Assembly (NCBI RefSeq): GCF_012396125.1
Contig: NZ_JAAXOX010000012.1
Coordinates: 1-64,000, forward strand
From: Cellulomonas denverensis
Lineage (GTDB): Bacteria; Actinomycetota; Actinomycetes; Actinomycetales; Cellulomonadaceae
Length of the DNA stretch: 64,000 bases
Direction: 5' to 3'
Below, in pieces: positions 24,642-33,234 of this stretch (position 1 is the first letter of the stretch; each line of letters opens with the position of its first letter). The position numbers and the translations under genes were made by a program. Under the pieces are notes generated by a model. That model worked only from the letters and a program-made list of their open reading frames with translations, ran no database searches and was not told where the DNA came from.

Positions 24642-27536
24642 CTACCCCTCGATCAGCCCGCGCCGGTGACCGATCGACACCGCCTCGGCGCGGCCGGAGG
24701 CCCCGAGCTTGTCCAGCACCCGGGACATGTGCACCGAGACGGTCTTGGCGCTGATGAACATCCGTTCGCCGATCTGCCGGTTGCTCAGCCCGGTGGCGGC
24801 CAGCATCAGGACCTCCGACTCCCGTGCGGTGAGCAGGTCGCCGCCGGTGCTGGCGACCCCGGGCAGGTCCAGCCGGCCGCGCCGCGCCAGGTCCGCCACC
24901 GCGGTCGCCAGCGGTGCGGCACCGATCGCCCGGGCGGTGGCCAGTGCCTCGGCGGCCCGCGTGCGGGCGCCGTCCCGGTCGCCGGTGGCCAGCATCGCCT
25001 CGGCCCAGCGCCAGCGGGTGCGCGCCTCCTCGTAGCGGTAGCCGTAGCCGAAGGCCGTGGTGGCGGCGGCCCAGAGCGCGGGGTCCGGGTCGCCGGTCAG
25101 CCGGGTGTGTTCGGCGTGGGCGCGGGCCAGCCAGGCCCGGCCCTCGGGTCCGAGCGGGCCACCACGGGGGCGGCCGCGTCCGGCGGTGTCCACGGCACGG
25201 CGCAGCAGCTCGGAGCCCGCGGCCAGCCGGTCCGCGGGGTCGCGCCCGGCGATCCGGTCGGTGGCGGCCAGGTCGGCGAGGGCGGCGATGCCGAGCGCGG
25301 ACAGCCAGATCCCGCCCAGGAACGAGTCGGTCCAGGCCCGGCCGATCTCCTCGATCAGGTCCAGCGCCAGGGCGAGCGCCTCCTCGGGGCGGCCGGCCCA
25401 GGTCAGGGCGTCGACCGTGCAACCGCCCGCGATCATGGTGATCTGGGTGTCCTCGTGGGCACCGTGCACCAGCGCCAGCGCGTGTTCGGCCACCCCGGCA
25501 TCGCCCCGGGCGACGGCGGCGTACAACTGCACCGACTCCAGCGCGGCGGCGGCCGGTGGCGGGCCGGCGTCCCCGGTGGGGGTGGCGGGTGACAGGTCGC
25601 CGCGGGTGAAGCGGATCAGGTCCAGGAACAGCCGCAGCTCGACGCCGTAGGGACTCCAGGTCAGGCCGGTGCGCCGGGCCAGGGCCAGTCCGTCGGTGGC
25701 GACCGTGGTGGCTTCGGGCAGCTGTCCGGCGTAGAAGCGGTTGGCGGCCAGGTTGTAGGCGCAGCGCAGCTCGGTGCCGACGTCGCCGGACTCGCGGGCA
25801 CGCAGCAGCGCCTCGTGCAGCAGGGTGGCGGCGCGCTCCGGGTCGTCGACCACCAGCACCGCCAGGGAGATCAGGGCGTCCGCCTCGGCATCGGCGGCAC
25901 CGGCCGCCCGGGCCTGGTCGACCGCAGCGGTGGCGGCGCGCGCGGCCAGCTCGTCCTGATCGGCGTTCAGGGCGGCCCGGGCGCGGGTCGCCAGCACCCA
26001 GGCGAGGACCGGGCCGTCGTCCTCCGGGTGGTCGGCGCCCAGGGCCTGCTCGGCCAGCGTGGTCTGCGCCAGGGCGTCCTCGATCCGCTCCACCGCCAGC
26101 AGGTGCCGGGCCAGGGCGACGTGCGCCTCGGCGGCCCGGACCCCACCGTGCTCCCGGGCCGGGGCCAGGGCGTCCTGTGCCAGGGCCACCGCCCGGGTGC
26201 CCAGTCCGGCGCGGCCACCGGCGGCCGCGGCGGCGATCAGCAGGGCGACCCGGTCGGTGCCGAGGTCGTCGGCGGCGGTGGGCACCCCGGGCCAGAGCCG
26301 GAGCACCGTCTCCAGGTGGCGCAGTTCCTCGTCCGGGGCGAGCTGGCGCGCTGCCTCGGCGGCGGCCTCCCGGGCGGCCAGGATCGCGCGCCGGTCGTCG
26401 CGGGCCAGCAGCGCGTGGTGGGCGCGTTCGGCGGCGGTGGCCAGGCCCGGGTCGGCGTCGGCGGCGAGCAGGTAGCCCCGGTGCAGGGCGATCTGCTCGC
26501 CGGGCAGCAGGTCGGTGTAGACCGCCTCGGCCAGCAGCGCGTGCCGGAACGCCAACCGGTCCTCGTCGCCGACCAGCACGTGGTGCGCGATCGCGTCCCG
26601 CAGCGCCTCGTCCACGTCGATCCCGTCGCCGGCGACCACGGCGCGCAGCAGCGGCTCGGTCACCCGGCGGCCGGCGGCGGAGGCGGCACGCACCAGGCGC
26701 TGCCCGGCGGGACCGAGCTGCTCGAACCGGGCCCGCAGGGCGTCCGCCACGGTCTCCGGCAGGTCGGCGCCCGCACCCCGGGCCTCGGTCAGCTCCTCGG
26801 CGAAGTAGGCGTTCCCCTCCGAGCGGTCCTCGATCCGGCGCAGCACGTCCTCCGGCAGCGGGGCACCGGTCAGCGCGGTGGTGAAGGCCCGCAGCTCGTC
26901 GGTGCCGAACGGCGCCAGCTCGATCCGCTGCACCCGCGGGTGGCGGCCCAGCTCGGCCAGCACCGGGCGCAGCGGGTGCCGCCGGTGCAGGTCGTCCGCC
27001 CGGTAGGACCCGATCAGCAGCACCGGTTCGGTCCGCAGCCGGGCCACCAGGAAGCGCAACAGGTCGCGGCTGGACGCGTCCGCCCAGTGCAGGTCCTCCA
27101 GCACCACGACCAGCGGCCGCCCCGGCGCCCCGGCGGCGGCGAGCAGGGCGGCCACCGCATCGAACAGCTGCAGGCGCTCGGCCGGCTCGGCGGGTGCGGC
27201 GCCGTCGGGCAGCAGCCGCCGCAGCGCCGGACGGTCGTCCAGCACCGCGGCGACCTCGGGCCGGCCGTCGGTCAACCGGCGCAGCACCTCGACGAAGGGC
27301 AGGTAGGGCAGCCCGATCTCGCCCAGGTCCACGCAGTGGCCGGTGACCACGGTGGCGCCGTCCTCGGCCACCCGGTCGCCCAGCTGGTCGAGCAGCCGGG
27401 TCTTGCCCACCCCGGCGTCGGCGCCCAGCAGCACCAGGCCCGGTTCGCCCGCCGCGGCGCGTGCCACCGCGGCCCGCAGCGCGGCGAGCTCGGTCTCCCG
27501 TGCGATGAAGGGCACCCGCGCCGCCGACCAGCTCAT
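24642..27536 (-). CDS. Large ATP-binding LuxR-family regulator (LAL)
   Basis: About 964 residues. N-terminal STAND/AAA ATPase with Walker A GADAGVGKT (residues 38-46) and Walker B VVVLEDLHWAD, a long Ala/Leu-rich helical repeat middle section of TPR type, and a C-terminal LuxR helix-turn-helix: LTARESEVLMLAATGLSNRQ, then ISAKTVSVHMSRVL. MalT/LAL proteins switch on when ATP and an inducer bind. ATG 27536 starts just before FIARETELAAL, the usual N-terminus; the open frame upstream to 27956 is Pro/Arg-rich and not family-like. Inducer and targets unknown. Convergent and abutting with the GNAT gene. Confidence 0.92.
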   Translation of the reverse strand: MSWSAARVPFIARETELAALRAAVARAAAGEPGLVLLGADAGVGKTRLLDQLGDRVAEDGATVVTGHCVDLGEIGLPYLPFVEVLRRLTDGRPEVAAVLDDRPALRRLLPDGAAPAEPAERLQLFDAVAALLAAAGAPGRPLVVVLEDLHWADASSRDLLRFLVARLRTEPVLLIGSYRADDLHRRHPLRPVLAELGRHPRVQRIELAPFGTDELRAFTTALTGAPLPEDVLRRIEDRSEGNAYFAEELTEARGAGADLPETVADALRARFEQLGPAGQRLVRAASAAGRRVTEPLLRAVVAGDGIDVDEALRDAIAHHVLVGDEDRLAFRHALLAEAVYTDLLPGEQIALHRGYLLAADADPGLATAAERAHHALLARDDRRAILAAREAAAEAARQLAPDEELRHLETVLRLWPGVPTAADDLGTDRVALLIAAAAAGGRAGLGTRAVALAQDALAPAREHGGVRAAEAHVALARHLLAVERIEDALAQTTLAEQALGADHPEDDGPVLAWVLATRARAALNADQDELAARAATAAVDQARAAGAADAEADALISLAVLVVDDPERAATLLHEALLRARESGDVGTELRCAYNLAANRFYAGQLPEATTVATDGLALARRTGLTWSPYGVELRLFLDLIRFTRGDLSPATPTGDAGPPPAAAALESVQLYAAVARGDAGVAEHALALVHGAHEDTQITMIAGGCTVDALTWAGRPEEALALALDLIEEIGRAWTDSFLGGIWLSALGIAALADLAATDRIAGRDPADRLAAGSELLRRAVDTAGRGRPRGGPLGPEGRAWLARAHAEHTRLTGDPDPALWAAATTAFGYGYRYEEARTRWRWAEAMLATGDRDGARTRAAEALATARAIGAAPLATAVADLARRGRLDLPGVASTGGDLLTARESEVLMLAATGLSNRQIGERMFISAKTVSVHMSRVLDKLGASGRAEAVSIGHRRGLIEG

Positions 27537-27586
27537 GGCGTCGATGGTGACAGGCGCCGCCCACAGTCGCGCGCGTTCGGCCGCGG

Positions 27587-27700
27587 TCACCGGCGGTGGT
27601 GCCAGCGCCAGTGCAGGCCGACGTCGTGGGCGGTGTCGCGCACCACCGACTGGCGGTAACGGATCTCGGCGTCCAGCGCCGGTCCCCAGATCATGTCCAT
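27587..27700 (-). CDS. Small hypothetical protein, 37 residues
   Basis: Short ORF 50 bases upstream of the LAL regulator on the same strand. It encodes 37 residues, with MDMIWGPALDAEIRYRQ at the N-terminus and an aromatic/basic C-terminus (LHWRWHHRR). It has an ATG with a clear purine-rich ribosome site, GAGGGAGA, 5 bases upstream, and low-complexity filler is absent, which favours a real gene. It could be a leader peptide or small regulator for the LAL gene. No family recognised with certainty. Confidence 0.5.
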   Translation of the reverse strand: MDMIWGPALDAEIRYRQSVVRDTAHDVGLHWRWHHRR

Positions 27701-27819
27701 GACGCTCTCCCTCGAACCCGGGCCGGTCCTTCCGGCTGCTCTCCAGCCTCGGGCTGAGGGGGCGGGCGGGGGATCGGGCAGCCGGGCAGCATCGGGCGCC
27801 GCCGGGAACGGGGCGCACA

Positions 27820-27859
27820 CTGAGGTGGTGCTGAGGTGGCCGCCGGTGCAGGCTGAGGT
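27820..27859 (+). repeat. Three CTGAGGT direct repeats in helical phase
   Basis: CTGAGGT occurs at 27820, 27831 and 27853, that is at 11- and 22-base intervals, ending about 30 bases before the ATG at 27890. A related CTGAGGG is at 27754, a further 66 bases (6 x 11) upstream. Direct repeats on one face of the helix are typical of multimeric activator or repressor sites. The divergent gene pair 27587/27890 makes this the shared control region. Confidence 0.5.
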
Positions 27860-27889
27860 CGTGACCCGGCGAGGGGTGAGGAGGGGCCG

Positions 27890-28312
27890 ATGAGCGGCAT
27901 GCTGTCACTGGACCGCGCCGAGGTGTTGCAGGCCGCAGGCCTGCGCTGGACGCCACGGGCCGGTGACCGGTTCGCGCTCCGCCAGCCCGCGATGGCCGGG
28001 GAGGTGTTCACCATCAGTGAGATGACCATCGAACCGCACCACTACCCGACCGGCACGGTGCTCGGCTTCAACGGCACCACCGAGTGGGCGCTGGACTCGG
28101 TCACCCAGGACGAGGCGATCTGGCTGCCACGCGAGGACCAGCTGCGCGAGCTGCTCGGCGGGACGTTCCGGTCGCTGGCCCGCTCGCTGGACGGGCGCTA
28201 CCTGGTCGTGGTGGAGCTGCCCGGGCAGCCGGAACGGTCCTTCGCCGCGGACGAGGCGGCCGACGCCTACGCCGACGCGGTGCTCGCGCTGGTGTCGGCC
28301 GCGCGGGTCTGA
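27890..28312 (+). CDS. Hypothetical protein upstream of gatCAB
   Basis: 140-residue soluble protein of unknown function. It has a beta-rich middle (VFTISEMTIEPHHYPTGTVL, EWALDSVTQDEAIWLP) and C-terminal helices ending AYADAVLALVSAARV. ATG with a strong GAGGAGGGG ribosome site. It lies 35 bases before gatC, but gatC has its own -10 box, so it need not be in that operon. No catalytic motif or membrane segment is visible. Homologues seem to be conserved next to gatC in related actinobacteria (recollection, not verified). Confidence 0.7.
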   Translation: MSGMLSLDRAEVLQAAGLRWTPRAGDRFALRQPAMAGEVFTISEMTIEPHHYPTGTVLGFNGTTEWALDSVTQDEAIWLPREDQLRELLGGTFRSLARSLDGRYLVVVELPGQPERSFAADEAADAYADAVLALVSAARV

Positions 28313-28347
28313 CACCGGGGGAGCACCCGCCGACTAGACTTCCCGGC

Positions 28348-28644
28348 ATGTCCTCTCTTTCTCGTGATGAGGTCGCGCGCGTCGCGGGCCTGGCGCGGAT
28401 CGACCTGAAGCCGGAGGAGGTCGACCGGCTGGTCGGCGAACTCCAGGTGATCGTCGACTCGGTCGCCCGGGTCGGCGAAGTCGCCACCCCCGATGTCCCG
28501 GCCACCAGCCACCCGCTGCCGATGACCAACGTCTTCCGCGCCGACGTGCCCGAGCAGCCGCTGTCCCAGGCGGACGTGCTGGCCGGTGCCCCCGCGGCCG
28601 AGGACGGCAAGATCCTGGTCCCGCAGATCCTCGGGGAGGAGTGA
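28348..28644 (+). CDS. gatC: Asp/Glu-tRNA amidotransferase subunit C
   Basis: 98-residue Gat[21 protein letters not shown] at the N-terminus, then [19 protein letters not shown] and the C-terminal [11 protein letters not shown]. It wraps around the A and B subunits and stabilises the GatCAB complex, which converts Glu-tRNA(Gln) and/or Asp-tRNA(Asn) to the correct amide. ATG 28348 lies 7 bases after TAGACT (28335-28340), so probably leaderless. One base separates its stop from the gatA start. Confidence 0.93.
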   Translation: MSSLSRDEVARVAGLARIDLKPEEVDRLVGELQVIVDSVARVGEVATPDVPATSHPLPMTNVFRADVPEQPLSQADVLAGAPAAEDGKILVPQILGEE

Positions 28645-28645
28645 G

Positions 28646-30160
28646 ATGACCGACCTGACCCGCCTGAGCGCGGCCGACCTGGCGGGCAAGCTCACCGCCG
28701 GCGAGGTGTCCAGCGTCGAGGCCACCCAGGCCCACCTGGACCGGATGACCGCCGTCGAGCCCGCGGTGAACGCCTTCCTGCACGTGGCCGCGGAGCAGGC
28801 GCTGGCCACCGCCGCCGACGTGGACACCCGCCGGGCCGCGGGCGAGCAGCTGCACCCGCTGGCCGGCGTGCCGATCGCGGTCAAGGACGTCGTGGTGACC
28901 CGGGGCCTGCCGACCACGGCGGGGTCGCAGATCCTCGAGGGCTGGGTGCCGCCCTACGACGCCACCCTGGTGGAGCGGATCAAGGCCGCCGGCCTGCCGA
29001 TCCTGGGCAAGACCAACATGGACGAGTTCGCCATGGGGTCCAGCACCGAGCACTCGGCCTACGGCGACACCCACAACCCCTGGGACCTGGACCGGATCCC
29101 CGGTGGGTCCGGTGGTGGTTCGGCGGCCGCGGTCGCCGCCTTCGAGGCCCCGCTGGCGATCGGCACCGACACCGGTGGCTCCATCCGCCAGCCGGCCGCG
29201 GTCACCGGCACCGTGGGGGTGAAGCCGACCTACGGTTCGGTGTCCCGCTACGGCCTGATCGCGATGGCCTCCAGCCTGGACCAGGCCGGCCCGGTCACCC
29301 GGACGGTGCTGGACTCGGCGCTGCTGCACGAGCTGATCGGCGGGCACGACCCGCGCGACTCCACCTCCATCCCCGACCCGCTGCCCGGCCTGGTCGCCGC
29401 GGCCCGCCAGGGTGCCACCGGGGACCTGTCCGGTCTGCGGGTCGGCGTGGTCACCGAGTTGCAGGGCGAGGGCTACCAGCCCGGCGTGCTGGCCCGGTTC
29501 CACGAGTCGCTGGAGCTGCTGCGCTCCGCGGGCGCCGAGATCGTCGAGGTCTCCTGCCCGCACTTCGAGTACGCCCTGGGCGCGTACTACCTGATCATGC
29601 CGTCCGAGGCGTCCAGCAACCTGGCGAAGTTCGACGGCATGCGCTTCGGCCTGCGGGTGGAGCCGGAGCAGGGGCCGGTCACCGCCGAGCGCGTGATGGC
29701 CGCCACCCGTGGCACCGGCTTCGGCGACGAGGTCAAGCGCCGGGTGATCCTGGGCACCTACGCCCTGTCCGCCGGGTACTACGACGCCTACTACGGCAGC
29801 GCGCAGAAGGTCCGGACCCTGATCCAGCGCGACTTCGCGAACGCCTTTGCCGCCGCGGATGTGCTGGTCTCGCCGACCACGCCGACCACCGCGTTCAAGC
29901 TGGGCGAGAAGCTGGACGACCCGCTGGCGATGTACCTGAACGACGTGGCGACCATCCCGGCGAACCTGGCCGGCATCCCCGGTCTGTCCCTGCCGAGCGG
30001 CCTGTCCGACGATGGCCTGCCCTCCGGGTTCCAGGTGCTGGCCCCGGCCAAGGCCGACGACCGGCTCTACCGGGTGGGCGCCGCCCTCGAGGCGCTGCTG
30101 GAGAAGTCCTGGGGTGGCCCGCTGCTGGCGCAGGCGCCCGAACTGGAGGTGGGCAAGTGA
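28646..30160 (+). CDS. gatA: Asp/Glu-tRNA amidotransferase subunit A
   Basis: Amidase-signature subunit of about 504 residues that releases ammonia from glutamine. Catalytic Lys80 in IAVKDVVV, the Gly/Ser-rich [18 protein letters not shown], and the nucleophile serine in [12 protein letters not shown]. Length is normal. Ammonia is channelled to GatB. The stop overlaps the gatB start (GTGA). Confidence 0.96.
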   Translation: MTDLTRLSAADLAGKLTAGEVSSVEATQAHLDRMTAVEPAVNAFLHVAAEQALATAADVDTRRAAGEQLHPLAGVPIAVKDVVVTRGLPTTAGSQILEGWVPPYDATLVERIKAAGLPILGKTNMDEFAMGSSTEHSAYGDTHNPWDLDRIPGGSGGGSAAAVAAFEAPLAIGTDTGGSIRQPAAVTGTVGVKPTYGSVSRYGLIAMASSLDQAGPVTRTVLDSALLHELIGGHDPRDSTSIPDPLPGLVAAARQGATGDLSGLRVGVVTELQGEGYQPGVLARFHESLELLRSAGAEIVEVSCPHFEYALGAYYLIMPSEASSNLAKFDGMRFGLRVEPEQGPVTAERVMAATRGTGFGDEVKRRVILGTYALSAGYYDAYYGSAQKVRTLIQRDFANAFAAADVLVSPTTPTTAFKLGEKLDDPLAMYLNDVATIPANLAGIPGLSLPSGLSDDGLPSGFQVLAPAKADDRLYRVGAALEALLEKSWGGPLLAQAPELEVGK

Positions 30161-31659
30161 GCACCGTGGACCTGGTCGACTACGACGAGGCGGTCCGCCG
30201 GTTCGACCCGGTGATCGGCATCGAGGTGCACGTCGAGCTCGGCACCCGGACCAAGATGTTCGACGCCGCCCCGCAGACCTTCGGCGCGGAGCCCAACACC
30301 GCGGTGACCCCGGTGTCGCTGGGCCTGCCGGGCGCCCTGCCGGTGGTGAACGGCACCGCGGTGGAGTACGCGATCCGGATCGGCCTGGCGCTGAACTGCC
30401 AGATCGCCGAGACCTGCCGCTTCGCCCGGAAGAACTACTTCTACCCGGACGTGCCGAAGAACTTCCAGACCTCCCAGTACGACGAGCCGATCGCCTTCGA
30501 CGGCCACCTGGACGTCGAGCTCGAGGACGGCACGGTGTTCCGGGTCGAGATCGAGCGGGCGCACATGGAGGAGGACGCCGGCAAGAACACCCACGTCGGT
30601 GGCTCCACCGGCCGGATCCAGGGCGCCGAGTACTCCCTGGTCGACTACAACCGGGCCGGCATCCCGCTGGTGGAGATCGTGACCCGGCCGATCGTCGGTG
30701 CCGGCGAGCGGGCACCGGAGGTCGCCCGGGCCTACGTCCAGACCCTGCGGGACATCTTCCGGGCCCTGGAGGTCTCCGAGGCCCGGATGGAGCGCGGCAA
30801 TGTGCGCGCCGACGTGAACGTCTCGCTGCGGCCGACTCCCGAGTCGCCGCTGGGCACCCGCACCGAGACCAAGAACGTCAACTCGTTCCGCTCGGTGGAG
30901 CGAGCGGTCCGGTACGAGATCAGCCGCCAGGCCGCCGTGCTGGACGAGCAGGGCACCGTGATCCAGGAGACCCGGCACTGGCACGAGGACACCGGCATCA
31001 CCACCTCGGGCCGGGTGAAGTCGGATGCCGAGGACTACCGCTACTTCCCGGAGCCGGACCTGGTGCCGGTCGCCCCGTCCCGGGAGTGGGTGGAGGAGAT
31101 CCGGGCCAACCTGCCCGAGTTGCCCGCCGCCCGTCGCCGCCGGCTCCAGGCCGAGTGGGGCTACTCCGACCCGGAGATGCGGGACGTGATCAACGCCGGT
31201 GCGGTGGAGCTGATCGAGGCCACCGTCGCCGCGGGATCCAGCCCGGCCGCCGCCCGCAAGTGGTGGATGGGCGAGCTGGCCCGCACCGCCAAGACCCAGG
31301 AGGTCGAGCTCGCCGAGCTGCCGATCACCCCGGCCCAGATCGGCCAGCTGCAGCAGTTGGTCGACGCCGGCCGGATCAACGACAAGCTCGCCCGGCAGGT
31401 GCTGGAGGGCGTGCTGGCCGGTGAGGGCGATCCGGAGCAGGTGGTGGTGGCCCGTGGTCTGGAAGTGGTCTCCGACGACGGCCCGCTGCTGGAGGCGATC
31501 GACGCGGCGCTGGCCGCCCAGCCGGACATCGCGGAGAAGATCCGCTCCGGCAACCTCGGCCCGGTGGGCGCCATCATCGGCTCGGTGATGAAGGCCACCC
31601 GTGGTCAGGCGGATGCCGGCCGAGTGCGGGAGCTGGTGCTGGAGCGCGTGAACGGCTGA
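30157..31659 (+). CDS. gatB: Asp/Glu-tRNA amidotransferase subunit B
   Basis: GatB of 500 residues binds the misacylated tRNA and activates the side chain with [21 protein letters not shown] is the N-terminal signature, followed by [20 protein letters not shown], the kinase-like core [20 protein letters not shown], and a C-terminal YqeY-like helical tail ([20 protein letters not shown]). Coupled to gatA. A terminator follows 17 bases later, closing the gatCAB operon. Confidence 0.96.
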   Translation: MSTVDLVDYDEAVRRFDPVIGIEVHVELGTRTKMFDAAPQTFGAEPNTAVTPVSLGLPGALPVVNGTAVEYAIRIGLALNCQIAETCRFARKNYFYPDVPKNFQTSQYDEPIAFDGHLDVELEDGTVFRVEIERAHMEEDAGKNTHVGGSTGRIQGAEYSLVDYNRAGIPLVEIVTRPIVGAGERAPEVARAYVQTLRDIFRALEVSEARMERGNVRADVNVSLRPTPESPLGTRTETKNVNSFRSVERAVRYEISRQAAVLDEQGTVIQETRHWHEDTGITTSGRVKSDAEDYRYFPEPDLVPVAPSREWVEEIRANLPELPAARRRRLQAEWGYSDPEMRDVINAGAVELIEATVAAGSSPAAARKWWMGELARTAKTQEVELAELPITPAQIGQLQQLVDAGRINDKLARQVLEGVLAGEGDPEQVVVARGLEVVSDDGPLLEAIDAALAAQPDIAEKIRSGNLGPVGAIIGSVMKATRGQADAGRVRELVLERVNG

Positions 31660-31676
31660 CCCGCAGACACGGGACG

Positions 31677-31709
31677 ACGGCGCGGGCGAGCACGGATCGC
31701 CCGCGCCGT
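31677..31709 (+). terminator. Terminator of gatCAB
   Basis: A 13-bp perfect stem (ACGGCGCGGGCGA, 31677-31689, with 31697-31709) has a 7-base loop and a short T-containing tail, starting 17 bases after the gatB stop. Confidence 0.8.
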
Positions 31710-31767
31710 TGCCATGTCCCGGAAACATCCCCGGCCTAGCATCGCCGGGACGGACACAGGAGGACCC

Positions 31768-32313
31768 ATGGACAAGCCGACCCTCGAAGGGGAGATGGTC
31801 CGGCTGCGGCCGGTGCGTGCCGACGACGCCGACGGGATGTGGGAGATGGTGAACGACCCGGAGGCGATGCGCACCACCGGCACCACCGCGACCTTCACCC
31901 GCCAGCAGATCGAGCGCTGGTGCGCCACCATCTCCGGCGAGCCGGACCGGATCGACCTGGCGATCACCGCGAACGGCTCGGACGAGTACCTGGGCGAGAT
32001 CGTGCTGAACGACATCGACCCGGTGCTCAAGAGCGCGAACCTACGCCTGGTGATGCGACCGGGGTACCGCGGTCGCGGGTACGGCACCGAGGCGATCGAG
32101 CTGGTGCTGGGCCTGGCGTTCGACGGGATCGGACTGCACCGGGTGGAGCTGGACGTGCTGAGCATCAACGCCCGTGCCCACTCGCTGTACGAGAACATCG
32201 GCTTCCGGCACGAGGGCCGCCGCCGGGACGCCTACCGCGACGGCGAGGGCTGGTGCGACGCGATCGTGATGTCGATGCTGGAGGAGGAGTACCGCGCGGG
32301 TCGCGGCGTCTGA
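31768..32313 (+). CDS. GNAT acetyltransferase, RimJ/RimL type
   Basis: 181-residue single-domain GNAT protein. MVRLRPVRADDADGMWEMVN is the typical RimJ/RimL-like start, LRLVMRPGYRGRGYGTEAIE is the acetyl-CoA loop, and LDVLSINARAHSLYENIGF precedes the closing strands. Likely modifies a protein N-terminus or a small amine; the target is unknown. ATG with ACAGGAGG 6 bases upstream. Stands alone between two terminators. Confidence 0.88.
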   Translation: MDKPTLEGEMVRLRPVRADDADGMWEMVNDPEAMRTTGTTATFTRQQIERWCATISGEPDRIDLAITANGSDEYLGEIVLNDIDPVLKSANLRLVMRPGYRGRGYGTEAIELVLGLAFDGIGLHRVELDVLSINARAHSLYENIGFRHEGRRRDAYRDGEGWCDAIVMSMLEEEYRAGRGV

Positions 32314-32323
32314 TCCGGACACA

Positions 32324-32365
32324 ACAGGAGGGCCGGTTCCCCGGGCGGGGCACCGGCCCTCCTGT
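32324..32365. terminator. Bidirectional terminator
   Basis: A 14-bp perfect stem (ACAGGAGGGCCGGT, 32324-32337, with 32352-32365) and a 14-base loop lie between the convergent GNAT and doxX genes; each gene ends within 45 bases. Confidence 0.8.
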
Positions 32366-32408
32366 CGTGGAGGGCTCCGCCGGGATCAGCCGGCGGAGGT
32401 GGTGTCGA

Positions 32409-32987
32409 TCAGCGCAGCCACTGGTACTTCTGCACGATCGGCAGGTTCCGCCACCACTTGCCCAGGCCCCAGGTCTCGCCGGCGTAGGCGTAGGCGAACA
32501 GGATCAGGGCGATCGCGTAGATCACGTGGTAGTCGACGAACGGGTTGGTGCCGCTGCCGCTGGCGCCGACCGGCCACTCGGCCAGCCACATCATCGCCAT
32601 CACCAGGGTGCCGGAGACCGCGGCGACCCGGGTGCCGATGCCGAGCATGACCGCCAGGCCGATGGCCAGCATGCCGAGCATGAACAGGACGTCGGAGGCC
32701 GGGCTGGCGATGCCGTTGAAGAAGCCCTGCAGCGGACCGGTGGCCGCGAAGGTCAGGAAGCCCTGGCTCGGCTTGCCGCCGTGGATCCAGGCATCCGCCG
32801 AGGCGGTGGAGAAGTTCAGGCCGAAGGTCTTGTCCAGGAAGGCCCAGAGGAAGATGAAGCCGGTGGCGTACCGCAGCACGGCCAGGGTCCGGCGGACCGG
32901 CACCGAGAGGATGACGTCCTCCTGGGTGCGGATGGCCGGCGCGGCGGCAGCGGTGGCGGCGGCGCTGGGTGCGGTGGTGGCGGTCAT
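32409..32987 (-). CDS. DoxX-family membrane protein
   Basis: About 192 residues with four hydrophobic segments: VLRYATGFIFLWAFLDKTFG, FMLGMLAIGLAVMLGIGT, VSGTLVMAMMWLAEW and VIYAIALILFAYAYAGETWG. The pattern is that of DoxX/DoxD-like proteins, linked in other bacteria to thiosulfate/quinone redox or oxidative-stress membrane complexes. The cytoplasmic N-terminus is Ala/Thr-rich. ATG 32987 has GGAGAG upstream and is preferred to an in-frame start at 33098. The upstream region holds three DosR-like boxes, which suggests control by hypoxia or redox state. Confidence 0.82.
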   Translation of the reverse strand: MTATTAPSAAATAAAAPAIRTQEDVILSVPVRRTLAVLRYATGFIFLWAFLDKTFGLNFSTASADAWIHGGKPSQGFLTFAATGPLQGFFNGIASPASDVLFMLGMLAIGLAVMLGIGTRVAAVSGTLVMAMMWLAEWPVGASGSGTNPFVDYHVIYAIALILFAYAYAGETWGLGKWWRNLPIVQKYQWLR

Positions 32988-33063
32988 GTGTCGGCTCTCC
33001 GAATCGTCGGTGCCATCTTTGTGATGGTTTTCCCAATGTGCTCCATCGGATCGGGGTTCAACC

Positions 33064-33077
33064 GGGTCAAAGGTCCC
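33064..33077. promoter_or_regulatory. DosR-like box 1 upstream of doxX
   Basis: GGGTCAAAGGTCCC matches 11 of 14 positions of the DosR/DevR core GGGACTWWAGTCCC. It is the box nearest to the doxX start codon, about 77 bases upstream. The weakest of the three. Confidence 0.4.
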
Positions 33078-33136
33078 GGAGTGGTCCCGATCGGACACCC
33101 GGGAGAGTGAATCCGGGTGGCTCGGGCGATTCGGCT

Positions 33137-33150
33137 GGGACTGAAGTCCC
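33137..33150. promoter_or_regulatory. DosR-like box 2 upstream of doxX
   Basis: GGGACTGAAGTCCC matches 13 of 14 positions of the DosR/DevR core, with perfect GGGACT and AGTCCC arms. About 150 bases upstream of the doxX start and in the gap before the photolyase stop codon. Confidence 0.6.
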
Positions 33151-33212
33151 GGGTTGAAGTGAGTGGACAGCGGCCAAGCCGGTCAGATCGGCGGTGAGGG
33201 CGGGCGGAATCT

Positions 33213-33226
33213 GGGACCTTTGTCCC
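33213..33226. promoter_or_regulatory. DosR-like box 3 upstream of doxX
   Basis: GGGACCTTTGTCCC matches 12 of 14 core positions. The three boxes lie at 73- and 76-base intervals. This one is only 9 bases from the photolyase stop codon. Confidence 0.5.
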
Positions 33227-33234
33227 GGCGCCAC

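Noticed and set aside
32165..33110. Long plus-strand frames running across doxX
   Set aside because: Antisense to a clear four-helix membrane protein; composition is low-complexity Arg/Gly.
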